Below, one piece after another: positions 7,472 to 15,520 of a stretch of DNA of 37,039 nucleotides. The position numbers and the translations under genes were made by a program. Within the stretch, counting starts at the first letter, position 1; every line of letters begins with the position of its first letter. Source of the DNA: Acidobacteriota bacterium (GTDB taxonomy: Bacteria > Acidobacteriota > Terriglobia > Terriglobales > Acidobacteriaceae); NCBI GenBank assembly GCA_021813745.1, contig JAKAJO010000068.1:1-37039 (forward strand). Reading direction: 5' to 3'. Under the pieces are notes generated by a model. That model saw only the letters and a list, made by a program, of their open reading frames with translations. It searched no databases and was not told the origin of the DNA.

Positions 7472-10400
7472 ATGAATGGGCAGGGTTGGAGTTGGATTGG
7501 AATGCGGATTCAAGCTGGGATCGCAGTTCTCGTTGCGTGCATGATTTTTGGTGGAACCGTTGCCAGGGCACAGGTTGTACCTGCTCGGATTCAGGCCGGC
7601 GTGAGCAACTCCGCAATGACCGTGCTTAAGGGCTCGCTATCACCGATGGTACGGCCAGAGGCAGATGCGGGTAGAGTGCCTGCCAATATGCAACTGACCG
7701 GGATGACGCTTCGATTCAATCTGTCGGCCAGCCAACAGGCAGACTTGGCGGCGTTGCTGGCAGCACAGCAGAATCCTCAATCTGCTCAATATCATCAGTG
7801 GCTGACTCCAGAGCAGTTTGGCGCCCGATTTGGGATGGCACAGGTGGACCTGGATCAGGTTGAGCTTTGGTTGCAGCAGCAAGGATTCCATGTGGATTCC
7901 GTGAATCGCAGCCGCACGGCAATCCGTTTTTCGGGCACCGTCGGACAGGTGGAAGCGGCGTTTCAGACGCAGATGCACTATTACAACGGGGTTGGGCGGA
8001 AGGATTTTGCACCGTCAACAGCGTTGTCGTTGCCTTCGGCGATTGCGCCGACGGTAGCCGCAGTGGAGAACCTGACAAGCTACCGACCCGCGCCGTCGAT
8101 TGTGACGCAGAAGCAGGCGAATGTGCGTCCGGCATTTACCTCGGGCACATCCGGAAGTGTGTTTTTTGCTCCGGGAGATCTGGCCGTGGTGTATGACATG
8201 AAGACATTGACCGGAGGCGGCTATACGGGTGTTGGGCAGTCGATCGCGGTGGTAGGACAGTCCTCGGTCCAACTGAGTGACATCGAGAACTTCCAAAAGG
8301 CTGCCGGGCTGACTGTTCAGGATCCAACGGAGTTGCTGGTGCCACTCTCGGGGACACCCGCGGCGGTTGCCGGCGATCAGGGAGAGTCGGATCTGGATTT
8401 GGAGTGGTCCGGTGCGATTGCGCCGGGGGCAACGATCCTTTTTGTTTATACGGGCAATGCCGCCAACTACAGCGTATTCAATTCCATTGAGTATGCGATT
8501 GATGAGAAGTTGGCCCAGATCATCACGATCAGCTACGGAAGCTGTGAGACAGCGTTCGGCTCTCCGGCTAGTTTTGAGAGTGTGCTGGCGCAAGCGGCGT
8601 CACAAGGGCAGACTGTGCTGGCAGCCTCAGGAGATCAGGGCTCAACGGCATGCGATCTTCCCAATGTGTACACCTCGCTGACGACGGCACAGCAGCAGGC
8701 ATTGGCGGTGAATTATCCAGCGAGCAGCGCCTATGTGACGGCGGTGGGTGGAACCGAGATTGATCCAAGCAACACGAACTATTCCACCTCAGGTAACGGG
8801 TACTGGAGCTCAGCCAGCGGAACGGACGTCATCACTTCGGCGCTGCAATATATTCCGGAAGTGGCATGGAATGACGACACCACAACCGGCTGCGTGGATG
8901 CGAACAACAACCCGATTGGCTGCCTGGGTGCGGGAGGTGGCGGAGTCAGCCAATATGTGGCCAAGCCGAGCTGGCAGACGGCGCTGACACCGGCCGACGG
9001 AAAGCGGGATGTTCCAGATATCGCACTCTACTCATCGGCATCGCATCCCGGGTATCTGTTCTGCACGAGTGATCAGAGCGACTGGCAGACTGGCCAGCAG
9101 AGCAGCTGTACCAGCGGCTTCCGCGATTCCTCAACGAATTTGCTGACGGTGGCTGGAGGAACGAGCTTTGCGACCCCTGTATTTGCGGGCATGCTGGCGA
9201 TTTTGAATCAGTCGACGAAGAACGACGCGGGTCAGGGGAATATCAACCCCACACTTTACGGCCTGGCGACAAGCGGTGGTGCATACACGGCGGCGAATGG
9301 ATTCCACGATATTACGAGTGGAAACAATGACTGCAACGCCGGAACGACGCTCTGCGGGTCGACGACGGGATTCTCTGCGGGGATCGGCTATGACCAGGTG
9401 ACTGGGCTCGGGAGCGTGGATCTGGGCGTGCTGGCCTCCAAATGGGGTGCGAGCAGCAGCACGGCGGTGGGCACTGTGACCAAATTGACGGCGACGGTGA
9501 ACAATCCCAGTGTGAACTCAAATGATGTGGTCACGATCACCGTGACGCCGGATAGCGGCACCGCGACGCCGACTGGCTCAGTGAAGCTGGATATCGACGG
9601 GGGTTCGGGCACGGCCGGGGGATCGTCAACCACATTGACGCTTGGCGCCAATGGAAGCGTGCAGTACACAGCCAAATTCACAACCACAGGATCGCACCAG
9701 ATTGTGGCCCAGTTCTCTGATACGACGAATACTTTTGCGCCGTCAACGGGAGCGCTTCCGCTGACCGTTACGCTGCTGCCGACTGTGACGGTGACGACTT
9801 CACCGACTTCTGCGACGACGGCTCAGCCAGTGACGGTTTCCGTGACAGTGAATGGCGGGACAGGGAATCCGACGCCGACGGGCACAGTGACACTCACCAG
9901 TGGGACCTACACTTCGGCCGCTGCAACGCTGACGTCAGGTGCGGCATCGATTGTCGTCCCGGCGGGGTCATTGCCTGCCGGAAGCGACACACTGACGGTT
10001 ACCTACACGCCGGATTCGGGTAGCAGTGGAACGTATAGCGGAGCGACGGGCACAGCTATTGAAACCGTATCTGCCGTGAGTCCAACAGTGACGGTCACAC
10101 CGGCTTCTTCGAGCATTACGGCGGGCCAGTCTCTTTCAGTGACGGTGGCGGTGAGCGGACCCAGCGGAGATCCGACGCCGACCGGCACCGTGACGCTAAG
10201 CAGCGGATCGTATATGTCTGCGGCGACAGCGCTGGCGAGCGGCGCGGCAACAATTGTCATTCCCGCGGGCAAGCTAGCCGCAGGGAGCAATACTCTGACT
10301 GCGACTTATGCACCCGATACCGCAGGGGCCACTATCTATACAACTGGAACGGGGAGCTCAACGGTGTCTGTCGGGACGATTGCACCCACTGTGAGTGTGA

Positions 10401-11860
10401 CGCCCTCTTCTTCAAGCATTACGACATTGCAAGTTCTATCCGTCTCGGTGACGGTGAACGGCGGGACCGGAAATCCGACCCCGACCGGAACCGTGACATT
10501 GACCAGTGGAACCTATACATCCGCAGCAACCGCGCTGGCGAGCGGAGCAGCGACGATCAGTATTCCGGCAGGCAAGCTGGCTGCGGGAAGCGATACGCTG
10601 ACTGTTTCATATACACCTGACTCGACGTCCTCTGGTACATACAGCAGCGCTTCAGGATCTGGATCTGTGACGGTTACGCTTGTGAAGCCGACGGTGACGG
10701 TTACGCCCGCAACACCAAGCATCACGACAGCCCAGTCGCTCTCCGTGACTGTGGTGGTGAGTGGCGGGACAGGGAGTCCGACGGCAACAGGGACGGTGAC
10801 TCTGGCCAGTGGAGCGTACACCTCGACAGCGACAACGTTATCGAGCGGTAGTGCGACGATCACCGTGCCTGCAGGAGCGTTGGCGAGCGGGAGCGACACG
10901 CTGACAGCGACGTACAGCCCCGACGCAGCTGGATCGACCCTTTACAGCGGATCGACTGGTTCAGCAGGCGTAACGGTCGCGAACCCAACATTGATTACGC
11001 CGAGTGTCACGATTACGCCGTCTCCGTCAAGTATCTCGACAGCGCAGGCACTTTCAGTGACGGTCGGCGTGAGCGGAGGCGCGGGGAATCCCACGCCGAC
11101 CGGAACGGTGACGCTGACGAGCGGGAGCTATTCGTCAGCGGCTACAACGCTGACGAGCGGTAGCGCGACGATTTCAGTTCCTGCGGGATCGCTTGCGGTG
11201 GGCAGTGATACCTTGACGGCGTCCTATGCGCCGGATGCCGGTTCTGCGACGGTGTACAACGCGGCCACGAATACAAGTACGGTGACTGTAACCGCGAGTG
11301 GCTACACGCTGTCTGGCACAGCGGTAACCGTCACAGCGGGAACGCCGGGAACTTCAACGATTACAGTGAGCTCCACGACTGGGTATACGGGTACGGTCAC
11401 GCTGTCGTGCGCGGTCACTTCGACGCCGGCGAATGCAGCAAATCTCCCAACTTGCACGAGCGGGCAGACTGTCAATCTGAGTGCATCAACCACGAGCGGG
11501 ACGGCGATGGTAACGATCAACTCGACAGCGACGACAACAGCGCTGTTGTCACTGCCTGGAACCAAGCGGAATCGTTCTCCCTGGGCCAGCGCCGGAAGCG
11601 GTGCTGTCTTGGCGGCACTGGTAATGCTCTGGATTCCTGCAAAGCGCAGGAAGTGGCTCACGATGCTGAGTGGTGTCCTGGCCTTCGCTCTGCTGAGTGG
11701 TTTGATTGCCTGCGGAGGCGGAGGGTCATCCTCCGGCGGCGGTAGCGGAACCACGATCGCGGGTACAACCCCGGGAAACTACACCCTGACGATCACAGGA
11801 ACGGGCAATGACGCAGCTTCTACGAAGGCGACGACTACGGTTCAACTCACTGTGAATTAG
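7472..11860 (+). CDS. Secreted S53 (sedolisin/pro-kumamolisin) peptidase with Ig-like repeats
   Basis: A 1462-residue exported acid serine-carboxyl peptidase. Order: signal peptide (about 1-34, ending VARAQ); pro-kumamolisin activation domain (about 65-200, with QNPQSAQYHQWLTPEQFGARFG); catalytic domain about 215-660. Catalytic residues of the S53 family are visible: E305 and D309 in GESDLDLEW, oxyanion D388 in SGDQGST, and S565 in GGTSFATP, followed by a calcium-site-like DITSGNNDCN and GYDQVTGLGSVD. Then come Big_3-like repeats: one diverged, and five near-identical ones of about 101 residues starting at residues 770, 871, 972, 1073 and 1177. The last domain is interrupted by a hydrophobic, basic, Cys-Gly-rich segment (about 1370-1425). 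AAGGA lies 11 nt before the ATG. Family members digest protein at acid pH, which fits acid soil life; that is inference. Confidence 0.92.
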   Translation: MNGQGWSWIGMRIQAGIAVLVACMIFGGTVARAQVVPARIQAGVSNSAMTVLKGSLSPMVRPEADAGRVPANMQLTGMTLRFNLSASQQADLAALLAAQQNPQSAQYHQWLTPEQFGARFGMAQVDLDQVELWLQQQGFHVDSVNRSRTAIRFSGTVGQVEAAFQTQMHYYNGVGRKDFAPSTALSLPSAIAPTVAAVENLTSYRPAPSIVTQKQANVRPAFTSGTSGSVFFAPGDLAVVYDMKTLTGGGYTGVGQSIAVVGQSSVQLSDIENFQKAAGLTVQDPTELLVPLSGTPAAVAGDQGESDLDLEWSGAIAPGATILFVYTGNAANYSVFNSIEYAIDEKLAQIITISYGSCETAFGSPASFESVLAQAASQGQTVLAASGDQGSTACDLPNVYTSLTTAQQQALAVNYPASSAYVTAVGGTEIDPSNTNYSTSGNGYWSSASGTDVITSALQYIPEVAWNDDTTTGCVDANNNPIGCLGAGGGGVSQYVAKPSWQTALTPADGKRDVPDIALYSSASHPGYLFCTSDQSDWQTGQQSSCTSGFRDSSTNLLTVAGGTSFATPVFAGMLAILNQSTKNDAGQGNINPTLYGLATSGGAYTAANGFHDITSGNNDCNAGTTLCGSTTGFSAGIGYDQVTGLGSVDLGVLASKWGASSSTAVGTVTKLTATVNNPSVNSNDVVTITVTPDSGTATPTGSVKLDIDGGSGTAGGSSTTLTLGANGSVQYTAKFTTTGSHQIVAQFSDTTNTFAPSTGALPLTVTLLPTVTVTTSPTSATTAQPVTVSVTVNGGTGNPTPTGTVTLTSGTYTSAAATLTSGAASIVVPAGSLPAGSDTLTVTYTPDSGSSGTYSGATGTAIETVSAVSPTVTVTPASSSITAGQSLSVTVAVSGPSGDPTPTGTVTLSSGSYMSAATALASGAATIVIPAGKLAAGSNTLTATYAPDTAGATIYTTGTGSSTVSVGTIAPTVSVTPSSSSITTLQVLSVSVTVNGGTGNPTPTGTVTLTSGTYTSAATALASGAATISIPAGKLAAGSDTLTVSYTPDSTSSGTYSSASGSGSVTVTLVKPTVTVTPATPSITTAQSLSVTVVVSGGTGSPTATGTVTLASGAYTSTATTLSSGSATITVPAGALASGSDTLTATYSPDAAGSTLYSGSTGSAGVTVANPTLITPSVTITPSPSSISTAQALSVTVGVSGGAGNPTPTGTVTLTSGSYSSAATTLTSGSATISVPAGSLAVGSDTLTASYAPDAGSATVYNAATNTSTVTVTASGYTLSGTAVTVTAGTPGTSTITVSSTTGYTGTVTLSCAVTSTPANAANLPTCTSGQTVNLSASTTSGTAMVTINSTATTTALLSLPGTKRNRSPWASAGSGAVLAALVMLWIPAKRRKWLTMLSGVLAFALLSGLIACGGGGSSSGGGSGTTIAGTTPGNYTLTITGTGNDAASTKATTTVQLTVN
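9779..11290 (+). repeat. Five tandem ~303-312-bp repeats coding Ig-like domains
   Basis: Within the S53 peptidase gene, five units begin with codons for P-T/S-V-T/S-V/I-T at 9779, 10082, 10385, 10688 and 11000. Each encodes an Ig-like unit with the shared core NPTPTGTVTL-SG-Y-S-A, then AGSDTLT-YTPD. The units differ at many codons yet keep the protein core, so they are not recent DNA duplicates only. Long tandem repeats such as these can recombine and change copy number. Confidence 0.85.
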
Positions 11861-11894
11861 TACGTCTGTCAATCCCCTGATCGCCGCGACTGGT

Positions 11895-11927
11895 AGCGGC
11901 TGCCGTATCGAGCGGCAGCCGCTTTTC
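11895..11927 (+). terminator. Rho-independent terminator after the S53 peptidase gene
   Basis: Perfect 11-bp stem AGCGGCTGCCG (11895-11905) and CGGCAGCCGCT (11913-11923) with a 7-nt loop, followed by TTTTC. It starts 35 nt after the peptidase stop. Confidence 0.8.
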
Positions 11928-12005
11928 AGTGTGCAGGATATGTTCAGATATCGTCGGATGGGCTGAAGTCACTTCGTTACTGGACGTGGCAAGAGCGGTT
12001 GAAGA

Positions 12006-12449
12006 TTATCTGCGGGACGGTGGTGCCGCAAGCGAGATATCGAGTAGGTCTCCGGGCCGAGTGCGCGAGCTTTGGATAACGCCTGCCGGGAGTTCGAGGA
12101 TGGAGTGGGCGGACAGGCACATGGACATGCGCCAGGGCCCTACCGAGTGTTTCACCTTCTTTACCTCAAACGAGCGATCCAAATAAACAAGGTCAATGGG
12201 AAAGCGCATGCCGAATGTGTGAACGGACTCGCAGGGTGCAATCCATAGGCCTCCGCCAAGGGGCAGTGAACTGCGTCCGAGAAGGCCCTTGGAGCGCCTG
12301 GCGCTGGTACCAGCCATCTCAAGGTTTTCGGCAATGACCGTATTGCGCGTGATGTTCCTGAGAAGGAGGCGCAGTTCCGGTTCAGGGATGCTGGTGCGGG
12401 CGAGTATTTCTCGGGTCTCTTGGAATCGGTCTGGTCTAGAAGGAGTCAT
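12006..12449 (-). CDS. DUF192 family protein
   Basis: A small protein (147 residues from this start) with the DUF192 core: RNTVIAENLEMAGTSARRSKGLLGRSSLP, then GLWIAPCESVHTFGMRFPIDLVYLD, and HSILELPAGVIQSSRTRPGDLLDI. The IHTFGMRFPID-type phrase is the family hallmark. Function of the family is not settled; members are often near envelope or pilus genes. The frame is open up to 12545, but that start lies inside the terminator hairpin of the pilus operon, so the ATG at 12449 is preferred; no clear ribosome site is seen. It is the next gene after cpaC on the same strand, yet separated by the terminator, so it probably has its own promoter or depends on readthrough. Confidence 0.78.
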   Translation of the reverse strand: MTPSRPDRFQETREILARTSIPEPELRLLLRNITRNTVIAENLEMAGTSARRSKGLLGRSSLPLGGGLWIAPCESVHTFGMRFPIDLVYLDRSFEVKKVKHSVGPWRMSMCLSAHSILELPAGVIQSSRTRPGDLLDISLAAPPSRR

Positions 12450-12525
12450 AGGGGATCTTCGAAATGGGGCTAGGGTCAGTCCTCGGTCGCTGGTGCAGTT
12501 CAGGAAATCTGGTCGATACGTGGCT

Positions 12526-12556
12526 GAGAAAAGGGCCTCACGCATTGCGTGAGGCC
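12526..12556 (-). terminator. Rho-independent terminator after cpaC
   Basis: On the minus strand a perfect 10-bp stem GGCCTCACGC / GCGTGAGGCC (12547-12556 with 12534-12543) with a 3-nt loop is followed directly by CTTTTCTC (12526-12533). It lies 70 nt beyond the cpaC stop and just ahead of the DUF192 gene. Confidence 0.75.
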
Positions 12557-12626
12557 GCTCAAAACAGGTGATTTTGGCATGTCAGGCATTCTGGCGAGGC
12601 GTGCAGGCCTGATCAGCCAATGCACG

Positions 12627-14159
12627 CTACGGTTGCATGGAAGACGAGCTGGAACCAACTGCTCCCGACATTCCTCCGCCCGATGATGCTGCGTCGTTCA
12701 TCTGGGGCTCGGGCTTCATGCTTTCGATTAGCTGTTCGACTGGAATGGACGTCGGCGGAGCGGAAGGTACAGATCCGGCAGCCTTTGCATCCGGAGAATG
12801 CATTGGGGTGTTTGAGTTTGGCGGCAGGAACTTGGATGGATAATTCGGGGATGGAATCTCAGTTCCAGCCGGAACAGGATTGATGATCTCCGGCGTGACA
12901 ACCACGATCAACTCGGTGTTGCTCTTCGTCACAGACATCGATTGGAAGAATTTGCCAATGATCGGGATATCGCCGAGGAGGGGAATTTTCTGGAACGCTT
13001 CATTATCGCGGTTGTCCAGCAAACCGCCGATCGCGAAGCTCTGGCCATCCTGAAGTTCGACCTCGGTCTTGACTCGACGGACCGTGATTGCAGGCTCAAG
13101 AAAGCCAGCGATCTGGACAGCGTCCGCAAAGTCGAGCGCACTGACCTCGGGTGCGACCTGTAGACGAATGGTTCCGCGCGGGGTAATCGTGGGGAGAAAG
13201 TTCAGACGGACGCCATACTCCTTAAACATAATCGAAATGGCGGAAGCGCCACCGATGCCAGCGCCCTGGACCATTGGGAACGGATACTCGCCACCGGCGA
13301 GAAAGCTGGCCTGTTTGCCATCCTCGGCCAGCACATTTGGTTCTGCCAATACTTGGACGAGACCTCTTTGCTGGAGTGCCTGAATCGTTGCTCCAAGGTT
13401 GATCCCTGGGTAGAAAGCGAACAGGTTGAGTTCATTACTAAATGTGAGGGTGGTCGGTGCGCCCGGAGCGGGTGTCACCGTGGGGGGACTGTACTGGCCG
13501 GTGGAAAGCGTTCCGATGGTGTTCCCGAAGCCCGTGCTAAACAGGTTGATGCCGAGTTGGAGCTCCTTTGTCCGATCCACGCTTGCGAATCGTACTTTAA
13601 GGAGGATCTGAGGCTTCTGCTGAGGTAGATTCACATTCAGCAGGTTGACGACCTTACCCGTTGTTGACGCAATTTTCTGAGCGCGGTCTGAGCTGGTCAG
13701 ATCCATGACGGTTCCGCGCAGGAAGATGTTTCCGCCTTCACTGGAGACGCGGACATCCTGGCCGGGCAACTCTGCGCGAAGTTCGCGGCGGACCTGTTCC
13801 AGGTGGTCATTTGTCTCAAAGGTACTTTGCCTTACGGTGACGTTGAAGAACTGTCTTCCGCCAGCGTTATCCCAAACGATGAGGGTGGTTTCGCCGGGAG
13901 CCGCTCCATTGACGAGAACTTGGGTCGGAGTAATGGCAGTGGCTTGTGCAAAGCCGCCGAGACCGACAACGATTCTCGTCACGGGCCGTGCAAGGTCCAG
14001 GACGACTGACTTTCCGACCGCGACGGCCAAGTCATTTGCAGAATCCTGGCTCTGGGAGACAGGGGGTTGAGGCGCTGTTGCCTGGGGGAAAGCAGCGCTG
14101 CAGAAAGAAAGGGTCAAGACACTCAGACAAGTAGGTAGGAGGCCGACTCGCGCGATCAC
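12627..14159 (-). CDS. cpaC: Flp/Tad pilus outer-membrane secretin (CpaC/RcpA-like)
   Basis: A 510-residue secretin subunit for a Tad-type pilus or related secretion channel. Layout: signal peptide (about 1-26, ending SAAFPQA); N-terminal pilus-and-secretin domain (about 43-110: LAVAVGKSVVLDLARPVTRIVV... TTLIVWDNAGGRQFF); BON-like segment (VRVSSEGGNIFLRGTV); secretin core with VQVLAEPNVLAEDGKQASFLAGGEYPFP, VRLNFLPTITPRGTIRLQVAPEVS and the ending FAIGGLLDNRDNEAFQKIPLLGDIPIIGKFFQS...ELIVVVTPEI. The tail beyond about residue 430 is Pro/Ser/Gly-rich. The GTG start at 14159 overlaps the cpaB stop as GTGA, which suggests coupled translation. Other Tad genes (cpaE, cpaF, tadBC, pilin) are not in the window. 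Confidence 0.9.
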   Translation of the reverse strand: MIARVGLLPTCLSVLTLSFCSAAFPQATAPQPPVSQSQDSANDLAVAVGKSVVLDLARPVTRIVVGLGGFAQATAITPTQVLVNGAAPGETTLIVWDNAGGRQFFNVTVRQSTFETNDHLEQVRRELRAELPGQDVRVSSEGGNIFLRGTVMDLTSSDRAQKIASTTGKVVNLLNVNLPQQKPQILLKVRFASVDRTKELQLGINLFSTGFGNTIGTLSTGQYSPPTVTPAPGAPTTLTFSNELNLFAFYPGINLGATIQALQQRGLVQVLAEPNVLAEDGKQASFLAGGEYPFPMVQGAGIGGASAISIMFKEYGVRLNFLPTITPRGTIRLQVAPEVSALDFADAVQIAGFLEPAITVRRVKTEVELQDGQSFAIGGLLDNRDNEAFQKIPLLGDIPIIGKFFQSMSVTKSNTELIVVVTPEIINPVPAGTEIPSPNYPSKFLPPNSNTPMHSPDAKAAGSVPSAPPTSIPVEQLIESMKPEPQMNDAASSGGGMSGAVGSSSSSMQP

Positions 14160-14989
14160 TGTTGTCCTCCAGCAGAGGCGAATTTTTCTTCCGACTTTTG
14201 ATTGCCGTTGATCACCTGAACGGTGAACTGGGGAGCGGCAGGCTTGACGCGCCTTGCAGGACCATGAGCGGCTGGCTTGCTGCCCTCAAATAGATTCATC
14301 ATGGCTGTTGTCGGGACGGTTGCCACCTTGGTATCCAAAGGATTCCGAAGCACCAGCTGGATATGCATCTGGGTGGCTGCGAGGGACAGAACCTGCGCCT
14401 GTTCGGGAGTTACGAGCAGGTTGACAACCTGAACTTGCCGCGGCTTTCCTTCTGCGTCCTTCTGAATATCCGTGCCGGCAGAAAGCACCTCAAGATTTTG
14501 CAGGATCGTCCGGACCTCAGAGTTCTGTGACCCTTGCGCGCTTGGTGGCACGCCGGAGACGAGCACGTCGACGTGCATTCCAGGAGTGACGAATCCGGCC
14601 ACGCCAACGACCTCATCCACTCGGACAGCGCAAGCACGCATGCCTTGCTTAATGGTTGCGGCCAGGCCTCCTCCTGATCCCTTGGGCGCCAAACGGCTTT
14701 CCATTATGGGTTCTCCGGTATAAATCTGTGAGATCACACCGCGACCGATGGCACTTTTGGCATCAAGGATGGCGCCGGTTGAAGCAGAGCCGACCAGTTG
14801 AATGGTTGTCAGGTCGCTGGCATCCAGCACGGTTCCAATCTGGAGGTCTTTCGCAGCCGCGATGACGCGCGTGGTTGCGATGGGTTTTGAAGCAGAGATT
14901 CGTGCACCCACCATTCGCCAGACGAGAAAAGCACTCATGGAGGCGATGACAAATGCGCTCAATAAAATAATCAGCATTCTTCGATTCAT
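14156..14989 (-). CDS. cpaB: Flp pilus assembly protein CpaB (RcpC)
   Basis: A 277-residue protein with one N-terminal membrane helix (about 4-26), an SAF domain (about 40-105: RVIAAAKDLQIGTVLDASDLTTIQLVG and GRGVISQIYTGEPIMESRLAPKGSGGG) and an RcpC/CpaB domain (MRACAVRVDEVVGVAGFVTPGMHVDVLVSG, then LLVTPEQAQVLSLAATQMHIQLVLRNP). This is the standard CpaB order; the protein sits in the periplasm and supports secretin assembly. ATG at 14989 has AGGA about 6-7 nt upstream. First gene of the cpaB-cpaC pair, with a likely extended -10 promoter at 15125-15151. Confidence 0.9.
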   Translation of the reverse strand: MNRRMLIILLSAFVIASMSAFLVWRMVGARISASKPIATTRVIAAAKDLQIGTVLDASDLTTIQLVGSASTGAILDAKSAIGRGVISQIYTGEPIMESRLAPKGSGGGLAATIKQGMRACAVRVDEVVGVAGFVTPGMHVDVLVSGVPPSAQGSQNSEVRTILQNLEVLSAGTDIQKDAEGKPRQVQVVNLLVTPEQAQVLSLAATQMHIQLVLRNPLDTKVATVPTTAMMNLFEGSKPAAHGPARRVKPAAPQFTVQVINGNQKSEEKFASAGGQQ

Positions 14990-15520
14990 TTAGGGTCCTG
15001 TCTCACCGCATGAACAGCCGGGTTGACACAGCACGGACAACCTTGCGCAAATCGGAGGACTTGGCATTGGGATGCCAAGCTCAATCGACGCTCGTGAGCG
15101 TTCAATCTGGCTAAATGCGGTTGCAGTATAGCATTCATAGAAGTGAGTCAAGTCAACAAAAATAGTTACTGTGAGGGCTTTGGTAACCAATCCTCCAACA
15201 GGGTGCACCCATCGTGCACAGAGGGAGCGCAAAAGGCCAATCCCCCATCGGTGGAAGGGCACGGAATGTGGATCACCATAGTTACAATCAGCTGTATCTT
15301 TGGCGTGCAATGATCCGAATCCGCGCTCGTCTCGTCGATCTTTGTTTGGCGGATTTGAAGCTTCTTCAGGGGTGGGCTATGCCTCTCCGGGCAAGTACGT
15401 TACCAAGGTGAGGGGTTACGAAACGAAAAGGGATGTAGGATGACACTACCCAGGCAACGCCATGGGGCGTTAGATTCCAAGTGAGAGCGATGACTTCGAG
15501 AAGGGATTGAGTGCAGGCCT
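14990..15520. other. 531-bp divergent spacer between cpaB and the TonB-like gene
   Basis: No gene that I can support; a 106-codon minus-strand frame (14990-15310) has no family-like features and contains the promoter. The spacer holds the predicted cpaB promoter (15125-15151), an odd palindrome TTGGTAACCAA (15180-15190) just upstream of it, and a small hairpin AACGCC-atgg-GGCGTT (15456-15471) about 50 nt before the TonB-like ATG. A pilin gene might be expected near cpaB, but none is visible. Confidence 0.5.
15125..15151 (-). promoter_or_regulatory. Predicted extended -10 promoter for cpaBC
   Basis: Read on the minus strand: TTGACT (15146-15151), 15-bp spacer, then TGC directly followed by TATACT (15125-15130), an extended -10. 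A second overlapping TTGACT ends at 15156 with a 20-bp spacer. It would give a leader of roughly 130 nt ahead of cpaB. Confidence 0.5.

Noticed and set aside
9779..11290. CRISPR-like periodic repeats
   Set aside because: Period of about 303 bp is explained by coding Ig-like domains; no short repeat-spacer array exists in the window.
11580..11700. LPXTG sortase signal at the peptidase C-terminus (LPGTK)
   Set aside because: The Gly at position five is Lys and Ig-like sequence follows; only a resemblance, noted as a finding.
12450..12545. Upstream start of the DUF192 gene at 12545
   Set aside because: That start lies within the cpaC terminator hairpin and the extra residues are not family-like.
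14990..15310. 106-codon open frame on the minus strand upstream of cpaB
   Set aside because: It holds the predicted cpaB promoter, has no family-like sequence and no ribosome site; probably chance.
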